Of a stretch of 37,703 bases of DNA, positions 24,233 through 31,470 are shown piece after piece; positions within the stretch are counted from its first letter, which is position 1; every line of letters begins with the position of its first letter. The notes under the pieces are model-generated. The model saw only the letters and a list, made by a program, of their open reading frames with translations. It was not told where the DNA came from and did no database searches. The stretch is taken from positions 1 to 37,703 of the forward strand of contig JBGSUE010000031.1 in NCBI GenBank assembly GCA_041753515.1, given 5' to 3'. Both the position numbers and the translations under genes were made by a program. This stretch comes from JBGSUE01 sp041753515. GTDB lineage: Bacteria; Patescibacteriota; Microgenomatia; UBA10105; UBA927.

Positions 24233-24629
24233 ATACAATATTAACTGAGAATAAATCATTGTACCGTTCAAATACGATTTGAGCTTTATCAAAAAACGGA
24301 TCCTGTCCAAGAATGCATAGAGTATTAGCTTTACCACCGAAATAGATTGGAATATCAAATAAGCCTTCGTGTATATCTATTGTCACATTTCCCGGATAAC
24401 AAACAGTAATGGCATTATTGAATCCCCTTATATCCATTCTATGTTTTGTATCTACCTTCACACCAAGCCACATCGCTAAATCAAGTGGTGCAAATGAAAC
24501 GGATGCACCTGAATCTATCAAAGCGAGTATTGGAGGAGTACTTTTTGATCCATTTCTATAAACCACTTCCAACATGGGGATACTAGCCTCCCTGGGATCA
24601 CCCGGAGCAAGATAATATGGATGCTTCAT
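24213..24629 (-). CDS. Retropepsin-like aspartyl protease
   Basis: A 138-residue single-domain clan AA aspartic protease-like protein. The active-site motif is ALIDSGASVSF (D39, S40, G41, A42), and the second hallmark ILGQDPFFDK lies near residue 107. One Asp per chain means the active form should be a homodimer, as in retroviral proteases. No signal peptide is seen, so it acts in the cytoplasm. Its ATG overlaps the stop of the upstream DUF5678-like gene by 4 bases (ATGA), implying the two are made together. Substrate unknown. The gene ends inside a strong hairpin. It is cellular, since no retroelement is nearby. Confidence 0.82.
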   Translation of the reverse strand: MKHPYYLAPGDPREASIPMLEVVYRNGSKSTPPILALIDSGASVSFAPLDLAMWLGVKVDTKHRMDIRGFNNAITVCYPGNVTIDIHEGLFDIPIYFGGKANTLCILGQDPFFDKAQIVFERYNDLFSVNIVSPRLHR

Positions 24630-24814
24630 GAAACGTAGTTATAGTAATTTTTGAATGCCTGAACGACAACCACTTTATCTTTTATTTTTTGGATTTTTTT
24701 TTGTAAATCAATAAAATTATCCGAGTGTGCCACCACATGATTATAGTCATCACTGACAGCAATCCAACCGGAAGAATATTTTGAAAGTAACGGTCGTAGA
24801 TCGATAGTATTCAT
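24626..24814 (-). CDS. DUF5678-like small protein
   Basis: A 62-residue protein. The segment LRPLLSKYSSGWIAVSDDYNHVVAHSDNF... followed by basic helix residues and VVVVQAF resembles DUF5678, a small family of unknown function. I chose the ATG at 24814 because family members start just before the LxPLLxKY segment; the frame is also open to a TTG at 24844, 3 bases after the acs stop. It is coupled to the protease gene by an ATGA overlap. Small protein and protease could form a regulator-protease or antitoxin-like pair; that is inference. The start is uncertain. Confidence 0.65.
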   Translation of the reverse strand: MNTIDLRPLLSKYSSGWIAVSDDYNHVVAHSDNFIDLQKKIQKIKDKVVVVQAFKNYYNYVS

Positions 24815-24847
24815 ATCGATTATTATGTCAGATATACTTTCCAATGT

Positions 24848-26590
24848 CTAATACTCTTCAAGTGTTGACGTATCCCCTATCGGTTGGCCGAGTTCCTGGG
24901 CTTTCAGGATCCGGCGCATGATCTTGCCGCTTCGGGTTTTTGGAAGCTTATCGATAAATTCGATTTCGCGCGGGTACGCATGGCCTGCAAGATGTTTTTT
25001 GACGAATTCGGACAGTTCTTTTTTCAACTCTTCTTTCTTCTCTTCCGTTGGATATTTTCTCGGATCCTTTAAGACGACAAAAGCCTTAACAATTTCACCG
25101 CGCATTTCATCAGGTTTGCCGATAACACCGGCTTCTGAGACACTGGGATGCTCCACAAGGGCAGATTCCACTTCAAATGGACCGACACGTTCACCGGACG
25201 TTTTAATGACATCATCCGCCCGTCCGATAAACCAGTAATACCCATCGTTATCTTTCCAAGCATGGTCGCCTGATATGTACCAGCCGTTGACGAAATAGGA
25301 ATCATATTTTTTCTGATTCTGCCAAATTGTTGCCATCATCGATGGCCATCCCGGTTTAAATGCCAGATTTCCTTCTTTTCCGTTTTCTATCGGTTTTCCA
25401 TCATCATCAACGATCGCCGCTTCAAGCCCCGGAAAAGGCTTACCCATGGATCCCACCTTGATATCCAGACACGGAAAATTGACCATAAGCATACCGCCGG
25501 TTTCCGTCTGCCACCATGTATCATGAAATGCCAAATTATAGACACTCATACCCCATCGGATAGCCTCGGGATTCAATGGTTCACCGACCGACAGAATATG
25601 ACGCAGGGACGATAGATCATGGTTTTTATGAGCGTCTGCGCCTTTGGCCATCAGCATCCGCACCGCTGTCGGTGCTGTATACCATACAGTAACTTTGTAT
25701 TTTTCAAGTATGGTATACCAGTTATCCGGACTGAACCGGCCTGCATGAACTACCATCGTGACGCCATGGATGAGTGGAGTGAGGATACCGTATACAATTC
25801 CCGTAACCCATCCGGGGTCTGCCGTACACCAATACATATCAGATGGCTTGAGATCCAAGACCCATGATGCCGTGATATATCCATGAAGAATTCCTCGGTG
25901 TGCATGAATAACGCCTTTCGGTTTACCGGTTGTGCCCGATGTATAGAGCATAAACGCAAAATCTTCTGCGTTTGTTTTCACGCAAGTGAAAGAATCTGAT
26001 TGTTGAGAAATACGTGACAAAAATTCAGGAGAATCAACAATAAGGACATGTTTAAGATTCGGTAATTTTGATCTTATCCCCTCAACGCGTGCAGAAAGTT
26101 CTTTTGTGGTAAATAGTACGGTTGCTCCGGAATTTTCCAGACGGTCAAACAACGCCTGTTCCTGAAATGCCGAAAACATCGTTCCTGCAATTGCACCTGT
26201 TTTGAGAATTCCTAGAAATGCGCCGTACAGGACCGGAATTCGGGGAAGAAACAGAAATACCCTATCGCCTTTTTGTATACCGAGCGATACAAGCAGATTA
26301 GCATAGTGGTTGGACATGCGGAACAGATCTCCATAGGTAAATTCCTGATGGGCATTGTTGTCTCCTTCCCAGATAAGTGCAATTTTGGATTCAACCGGTG
26401 TGCCCATATGACGGTCAACGGCATTATATGCATAATTGATACCTCCGTTGTCAAACCACGTAAGTTTATCTTTTATGCTATCCCAGTGAGTTTTTCCGTC
26501 AACCGTACTGTACTCTTTTAAATTCGGTTCCAAAGTGAGGTGTTTGTCCGGGAATCTAATATATTCGGTAGTTTGGGCAGTATCGGCCAT
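24848..26590 (-). CDS. acsA: Acetyl-CoA synthetase, AMP-forming
   Basis: Acetate-CoA ligase that converts acetate, ATP and CoA to acetyl-CoA, AMP and PPi through an acetyl-adenylate. The 580 residues match the shorter AcsA form (about 570 in Bacillus) more than E. coli Acs (652). Motifs are the ATP loop YTSGTTGKPKG (216-226), DTWWQTETGG with the Trp typical of acetate users, WYISGD, GRADDVIKTSGERVGPFEVE, and the catalytic lysine K556 in KTRSGKIMRR, which is also the usual acetylation site. AGGAAAGGA precedes the ATG. It is the last enzyme gene of the gluconeogenic run, 16 bases after the fructose bisphosphatase. Confidence 0.95.
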   Translation of the reverse strand: MADTAQTTEYIRFPDKHLTLEPNLKEYSTVDGKTHWDSIKDKLTWFDNGGINYAYNAVDRHMGTPVESKIALIWEGDNNAHQEFTYGDLFRMSNHYANLLVSLGIQKGDRVFLFLPRIPVLYGAFLGILKTGAIAGTMFSAFQEQALFDRLENSGATVLFTTKELSARVEGIRSKLPNLKHVLIVDSPEFLSRISQQSDSFTCVKTNAEDFAFMLYTSGTTGKPKGVIHAHRGILHGYITASWVLDLKPSDMYWCTADPGWVTGIVYGILTPLIHGVTMVVHAGRFSPDNWYTILEKYKVTVWYTAPTAVRMLMAKGADAHKNHDLSSLRHILSVGEPLNPEAIRWGMSVYNLAFHDTWWQTETGGMLMVNFPCLDIKVGSMGKPFPGLEAAIVDDDGKPIENGKEGNLAFKPGWPSMMATIWQNQKKYDSYFVNGWYISGDHAWKDNDGYYWFIGRADDVIKTSGERVGPFEVESALVEHPSVSEAGVIGKPDEMRGEIVKAFVVLKDPRKYPTEEKKEELKKELSEFVKKHLAGHAYPREIEFIDKLPKTRSGKIMRRILKAQELGQPIGDTSTLEEY

Positions 26591-26606
26591 ACAAATCGTT
26601 CCTTTC

Positions 26607-27536
26607 CTACTTGTGAAAAGCTAAATATTTCTCTACTTCCTCAATTGAACCGAGAATAATTGGAACACGCTGATCGTGTTTTTCGGGCAAAATATCCAAT
26701 ATGTTTACCCCCCGTGATACTGCCATTCCTCCTGCCTGAATAATGAGATTACCGAGCGGCGCTGCTTCATATAAAAGGCGTAGTTTTCCGTTTTCGTGTT
26801 TTTTATCGGCAGGATACAGGAATATACCGCCCTTCAGAAGTGTCCGATGGACGTCTCCAACCATAGACCCTACATATCGTAAAGAATAGCTGCCGTCCTT
26901 TTTTATTGATTCAAGGTATGCCTTATCCTGATCAAACAATACTTCCCAATATCCTTCATTGATGGAGTATATTTTTTTATTGCCGATTCTGATATTCTCA
27001 TGAGAGAGATAATATTTTCCGTCTTTAAAATTATACGTAAACCCGTCGACGCGTCCCGGCGTGGCATACACAAGCATCAGGCTGGGTCCGTATAAAATAT
27101 ACCCTGAAGCGATTTGTGATGATCCTTTTTGGATCAGTGAATCATGGGAGGGATAAATTCCAAAAATCGTCCCGATCGGCAGATTCGTATCGATATTTTT
27201 TGATCCGTCCAGAGGATCATGAGTGACATTGTACACGCCCCCGCCTGTGGACATTTTCGGCTCGGCAAGTTCTTCAGAACCAACTGCACGAACAACTCCG
27301 GATTCCAAAAGCTGAGATGTAAATATATCATTGGCGTATGCATCCAATTTCTCCACCATTTCCCCGTATGCATTTGTGCCGCCTGTCAAACCCTGTTCCT
27401 CAATAAGCCCGTTGTACGAAAGCTTATCGTTAATGGTCTGTGCCGTTTGTGCGATCACTTTCATGAGCGTCGCAAAGCTGGCGCCCAGTTCGGCATTGTT
27501 CTTTCTGACGAAATCTTCCAGCGTGATAGTAACCAT
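26607..27536 (-). CDS. fbp: Fructose-1,6-bisphosphatase, class I
   Basis: Removes the 1-phosphate from fructose 1,6-bisphosphate, the committed gluconeogenic step. The 309 residues carry the metal-binding motif DPLDGSKNID (107-116; the usual form is DPLDGSSNID), EE in GSEELAEPK, SIVEGYW-like SINEGYWE, and EAAPLGNLIIQAGG at the C-terminus. I start at 27536 because AAAGGAG lies 9 bases upstream and MVTITLEDFV is the family beginning; an open frame back to 27572 overlaps the aldolase gene. It directly follows the aldolase that makes its substrate, with 1 base between. Confidence 0.95.
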   Translation of the reverse strand: MVTITLEDFVRKNNAELGASFATLMKVIAQTAQTINDKLSYNGLIEEQGLTGGTNAYGEMVEKLDAYANDIFTSQLLESGVVRAVGSEELAEPKMSTGGGVYNVTHDPLDGSKNIDTNLPIGTIFGIYPSHDSLIQKGSSQIASGYILYGPSLMLVYATPGRVDGFTYNFKDGKYYLSHENIRIGNKKIYSINEGYWEVLFDQDKAYLESIKKDGSYSLRYVGSMVGDVHRTLLKGGIFLYPADKKHENGKLRLLYEAAPLGNLIIQAGGMAVSRGVNILDILPEKHDQRVPIILGSIEEVEKYLAFHK

Positions 27537-27537
27537 A

Positions 27538-28449
27538 TTATTTTTCTCCTTTATAGATGGCAAATGCATCATCCGCCGTTACGTTGTCATATGTGAGCGC
27601 TGAGACGGCATTTGCAAACCGGATAGCCTCATCTTCTGATTTCTGATGGATATTTCGGCCGGTTGCATTTCCGCTTGTCCCCGATATATGAAGCTGATCG
27701 TGAAGTGTCTGCAGAAATACCTGCACGTCGATGCTTGATCCTCCTGCGCAGATGAGTTTGGTGCGACCCGCGGCAACAACCGCTTCCCTCAGGGCTTCTG
27801 CCCTGTTTGCACCATCCTCAACTTTAGGATAATTGACTTTCGTAAAATCAGCACCCAGACACAACGCTGTTCCGGCTGCACCTGCCACAAGATGCGGATC
27901 TTTTTCATTCGCAATGGATTTTCCCCGAGGATACATCCAGAGAACGGTAAACAGACCGTGCTGATGAGCAGTAAACACTGCCTGCGCTGCTTCGTTAAGC
28001 ATATACCCTTCATCAACAGAACCTATGTAGACAGTATACCCGACACCCAAAATATTGAGTTTGCTTGTTTCCTTAAACCGTACAACATCTTCGACCGTAT
28101 ACCAACTGAAGCTTCTGGGATCCATCACATCCTTTTTAACAGCGTTGGTTTTAGAATTCAGTTTCACAAGATACGGTACGTTACGGTAGTCATTTCCGTA
28201 TCGAGCGATCAGTCCAAGTTGCGTGGCAAAGACACCGATTCTGGATTTTGATGCGATATTGAACAGATGTTCAGGCTTTGCATCGTCCGGGGCAATTCCT
28301 TCGCCATAAAAATCCTTATTCAAATGCTCAACTTTTTGATCTCCGGCAAAGAGCATGAGTCTGCCGGTATCGTGAGTCGCACGCATCATATTATTTTCAA
28401 AATCTTTTCTTTTGTCTTCCGGCACATCCAAAGGAATTGAAAATTGCAT
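27538..28449 (-). CDS. Class I fructose-bisphosphate aldolase, archaeal/DhnA type
   Basis: Schiff-base aldolase that joins dihydroxyacetone phosphate and glyceraldehyde 3-phosphate to fructose 1,6-bisphosphate, or the reverse. The 303 residues show LMLFAGDQKVEHLN near residue 31, GVGYTVYIGS, and the catalytic lysine region FTKVNYPKV, followed by LICAGGSS and GTSGNATGRNI for phosphate binding. This matches the archaeal-type FbaB/DhnA family rather than E. coli class II FbaA. Its Shine-Dalgarno AAAAGGAGG forms the last codons of gpmI. It sits between gpmI and fbp, which fits the gluconeogenic direction. A related DeoC/LacD-type aldolase activity is possible but less likely. Confidence 0.88.
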   Translation of the reverse strand: MQFSIPLDVPEDKRKDFENNMMRATHDTGRLMLFAGDQKVEHLNKDFYGEGIAPDDAKPEHLFNIASKSRIGVFATQLGLIARYGNDYRNVPYLVKLNSKTNAVKKDVMDPRSFSWYTVEDVVRFKETSKLNILGVGYTVYIGSVDEGYMLNEAAQAVFTAHQHGLFTVLWMYPRGKSIANEKDPHLVAGAAGTALCLGADFTKVNYPKVEDGANRAEALREAVVAAGRTKLICAGGSSIDVQVFLQTLHDQLHISGTSGNATGRNIHQKSEDEAIRFANAVSALTYDNVTADDAFAIYKGEK

Positions 28450-28451
28450 AG

Positions 28452-30101
28452 CTACCTCCTTTTCATTGGTAAATCAGCGAGTAAATTATGTCCTGTCATA
28501 CTTGAAGGTATTGGGATGTTCATAAATGATAAAATTGTTGGCGAAATATCAGCCAGTTTTCCCGCAGGTAATACTGCAGGATAATTTGCAAATATATGAT
28601 CAATAAAAATAAATGGAACGGGATTAATGGAATGTTCAGTATCCATTTCCCCGTCAGAACCGAGCATTTCTTCTACGTTACCATGATCAGCAGTAATGAC
28701 GCAAGTGCCAAAGCAGGAAAGTACATGAGACACAATTTTTCCGACGCATTCATCAACGACTTCACATGCTTTGACGGCGGCTGGAATGTTTCCGGTGTGA
28801 CCGACCATATCGACATTGGCAAAGTTGACGAAAAATATCGAGTATACTCCAAGTGAAATTCTATCGATTAGTTTATCGGTTAATTCATACGCGGACATTT
28901 CAGGTTTTAAGTCATATGTGGGTACTTTTGGTGATGGAATAATCATCCGGTCTTCCCCGGTAAAAGGATCTTCCCTGACGCCATTAAAATAATATCCGAC
29001 AAATCGTTCTTTCTCCGTTTCGGCAACACGAAGCTGACGCATGCCGTTTTCCGACAGGACGCGTCCGATAGGTAATTTTACCGATTGAGGGGGATAGGCA
29101 ACTATGCATGGAAGTGCACGCTCATACTCTGTCATGGTCACAAAATAGATATTTTTAAATATAACGGAGCGGGTAAATGGTTTAGATCGATCTGACGATG
29201 CATCAATGACGTGTTTATGAAAATATTTCACCGTATACGGATCAAATGTGGTAGATGTCATTTCATGTTCAAAATCCGGAAGGACAAAAGCTCGTGTTAA
29301 CTGACGGGGACGGTCTATCCGGTAATTATAAAAAATGATTGCATCATTATCCTGAATCCTGGGCATGGGTATGTTATTTTCGTCAAGCATAACCGTGGGT
29401 TTCACAAATTCATCGGTTTCTCCGCGGTCATAACTTGCCTTCAAAGCTTGTGCAGGTGTGTGGGCTGACCGTTCAGGTTTGTCAGTCAGCGCTTTGTATG
29501 CAGTTTCCGTTCTTTCCCACCGTCTATCGCGATCCATACCGTAGTAACGACCCATGATTGTCGCTATCTTTCCTATTCCGATTTCCTGACATTTTAGTTT
29601 CACTTCTTCAATAAACCGGATACCTGCCTGCGGCGGCGAATCCCTTCCGTCCGTAAACAAATGAAGATACACCGGACAACTGCACTGTCGATTCTTAAGA
29701 AATAACAACAGCGCATACAGATGTTCACGCGATGCATGAACGCCTGAATCTGACAATAGACCGATAAGATGTATGGCAGAATGATGCTGTTGAGCAAACG
29801 TTGCCGCACCGATAAGTGCATCATTGGAGAAAAATGATTTGTCGCTGATGGACATATTTATTCGCGGAAGATCCTGGTACACCACACTTCCTGCGCCAAT
29901 ATTGATATGTCCGGTTTCAGTATTTCCGTCTTCTCCCGACGGAAGGCCGACCGCTTCTCCTGATGCAGCAAGCCGGCTGTGAGGGTATGAGACCCAATAT
30001 TTTGGAATATTCCTGAGATTGGCGAGGGATATCGCATTCCCCGGTCCGGGCGGAGCAATCCCCCATCCGTCTAAAATGAGAAGCACGACAGGCTTAATCA
30101 T
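28452..30101 (-). CDS. gpmI: 2,3-bisphosphoglycerate-independent phosphoglycerate mutase
   Basis: Interconverts 3- and 2-phosphoglycerate through a phosphoenzyme, using two metal ions. The 549 residues match the usual ~510-550. N-terminal LILDGWGIAP binds metal (D11). The nucleophile motif reads GNTETGHINIGAG, so T61 occupies the place of the usual serine in GNSEVGH. IMGRYYGMDRDRRW, NFANVDMVGHTG and ITADHGNVEEM are the other signatures. Threonine is chemically able to serve as nucleophile in the alkaline phosphatase superfamily, so activity is expected. It lies 12 bases after enolase and 2 before the aldolase. Confidence 0.94.
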   Translation of the reverse strand: MIKPVVLLILDGWGIAPPGPGNAISLANLRNIPKYWVSYPHSRLAASGEAVGLPSGEDGNTETGHINIGAGSVVYQDLPRINMSISDKSFFSNDALIGAATFAQQHHSAIHLIGLLSDSGVHASREHLYALLLFLKNRQCSCPVYLHLFTDGRDSPPQAGIRFIEEVKLKCQEIGIGKIATIMGRYYGMDRDRRWERTETAYKALTDKPERSAHTPAQALKASYDRGETDEFVKPTVMLDENNIPMPRIQDNDAIIFYNYRIDRPRQLTRAFVLPDFEHEMTSTTFDPYTVKYFHKHVIDASSDRSKPFTRSVIFKNIYFVTMTEYERALPCIVAYPPQSVKLPIGRVLSENGMRQLRVAETEKERFVGYYFNGVREDPFTGEDRMIIPSPKVPTYDLKPEMSAYELTDKLIDRISLGVYSIFFVNFANVDMVGHTGNIPAAVKACEVVDECVGKIVSHVLSCFGTCVITADHGNVEEMLGSDGEMDTEHSINPVPFIFIDHIFANYPAVLPAGKLADISPTILSFMNIPIPSSMTGHNLLADLPMKRR

Positions 30102-30113
30102 ATGGTGAGTGTC

Positions 30114-31394
30114 TCATGATGTTTTATGCCCGAACAATTCCGCCTCTATTGCCAGAAGCCGGTTATATTTTGTTACGCGTTCTCCGCGGGCAGGTGCGCC
30201 AAACTTCACATATTCAGATTGAATTGCCACAGCGAGATCCGCAATAAAAGTATCCACGGTTTCGCCGCTTCTGTGTGATGTAATGATTTTCATGTCATGT
30301 TTTTTAGCCAAAGCCGCAACCTCAAGGAATTCCCAAAGTGATCCGATCTGATTTGGTTTGGCCAATATTGCACTGCATGATTTTTCTTTCACGGCACGAC
30401 TCAGCCGTTCGGGATTTGTAGCCAATAGATCATCTCCAACAATAAGGACATCCTGGCCGATCTTTTTCGTCAGTATACCCCATCCTTCCCAATCATCTTC
30501 CCCCAGTGCATCTTCCATCAGAAGCATATGGTATTTTTTGTGCAATGATATAAGATAGGTGATAAATTCGTCAGTAGAATACGGGACCGGACGATCTTTT
30601 ATGGTATATCCGCGCTCTGTTTTAAAATGAGTTGCTGCAATATCAAGTCCCAAATAGACTTCCAGACCGAATTTATATTTTGTACTGCGGATTGCTTCTG
30701 TGAGTACTTCAAGCGCATCCAAATTCGTATACAAATTCGGTGCAAATCCTCCTTCATCCCCGACTGCTGTTACTGCGTTTCTATATGACAGGATTTTTTT
30801 TGCCGAGTAATATGTCACGACACCAAGTTCCAGTGCTTCGTGGAACGGTTTGTTCGTTGCAGGGACTACATGAAATTCCTGAAAATTGAGATTGCCGGAT
30901 CCGTGCATTCCGCCATTGATGATATTGAACGTCGGTGTCGGAATCCGCTCTATTTTCATTGGATATAATTTGGAAAACATCTCATTAAGATACTGGTACA
31001 GAGGCATTTTTCTATGGTTTGCCGCGGCTTTGGCAACAGCCATGGATACCGAAAGGATGCTGTTGGCGCCAAGTTTGGATTTATTCGGCGTACCGTCAAG
31101 ATCACACATGATCTCATCAATGGATTTCTGGTCCAAAGCATCCATTCCCTTAATTTTATTGTGTATCGCCGTATTTACATGTTGAACGGCTCCCAACACT
31201 CCCATACCGTTGTAGTGTTTCGGATCTGTATCCCGAAGCTCAACAGCCTCATAGGATCCCACTGAAGCGCCGGAGGCAACAGCGGCAGTTGCCCTGTAAC
31301 CCGATTCAAGAATCACGGTTGTTTCCACCGTCGGATTACCGCGTGAATCAAGAATTTCCCGTGCTGTTGCAGAATAGACTTTTGAAGACGCCAT
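30114..31394 (-). CDS. eno: Enolase
   Basis: Interconverts 2-phosphoglycerate and phosphoenolpyruvate with Mg. The 426 residues are typical. Signatures are AREILDSRGNPTVE at the N-terminus, the mobile loop ASGASVGSYEAVELRD, HGSGNLNFQEF, GDEGGFAPN, and the C-terminal catalytic segment ILAKPNQIGSLWE with ITSHRSGET. ASVGSYE replaces the more common ASTGxxE. I start at 31394 (MASSKVYSATARE); the frame is open to an ATG at 31418, but that ATG lies inside a REP-like palindrome. No Shine-Dalgarno sequence is evident. It follows ppsA by a 76-base gap filled by the palindrome. Confidence 0.95.
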   Translation of the reverse strand: MASSKVYSATAREILDSRGNPTVETTVILESGYRATAAVASGASVGSYEAVELRDTDPKHYNGMGVLGAVQHVNTAIHNKIKGMDALDQKSIDEIMCDLDGTPNKSKLGANSILSVSMAVAKAAANHRKMPLYQYLNEMFSKLYPMKIERIPTPTFNIINGGMHGSGNLNFQEFHVVPATNKPFHEALELGVVTYYSAKKILSYRNAVTAVGDEGGFAPNLYTNLDALEVLTEAIRSTKYKFGLEVYLGLDIAATHFKTERGYTIKDRPVPYSTDEFITYLISLHKKYHMLLMEDALGEDDWEGWGILTKKIGQDVLIVGDDLLATNPERLSRAVKEKSCSAILAKPNQIGSLWEFLEVAALAKKHDMKIITSHRSGETVDTFIADLAVAIQSEYVKFGAPARGERVTKYNRLLAIEAELFGHKTS

Positions 31395-31404
31395 TTTTTC
31401 TGAT

Positions 31405-31469
31405 GAGATCCTTCGCATTCGCTCAGGATGACTTATATGTCACTCTGAGGACGAAGTCCGAAGAGTCTC
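31405..31469. repeat. REP-like intergenic palindrome between ppsA and eno
   Basis: Left arm 31405-31432 (GAGATCCTTCGC... GCTCAGGATGAC) and right arm 31439-31469 (GTCACTCTGAGG... AGAGTCTC) are imperfect reverse complements around TTATAT. The motif GTCATCCTGAGCG...AGGATCTC is a familiar type of dispersed bacterial palindromic repeat. It starts 1 base from the ppsA stop and contains an upstream ATG in frame with enolase. In RNA it would fold into a long hairpin and could protect or partly terminate the ppsA message. Confidence 0.75.
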
Positions 31470-31470
31470 G

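Noticed and set aside
27892..28251. 119-codon plus-strand open frame opposite the aldolase
   Set aside because: Antisense to conserved aldolase codons with no recognisable product.
31395..31418. Upstream ATG for enolase
   Set aside because: The ATG lies inside the REP-like palindrome and adds residues not typical of enolase.
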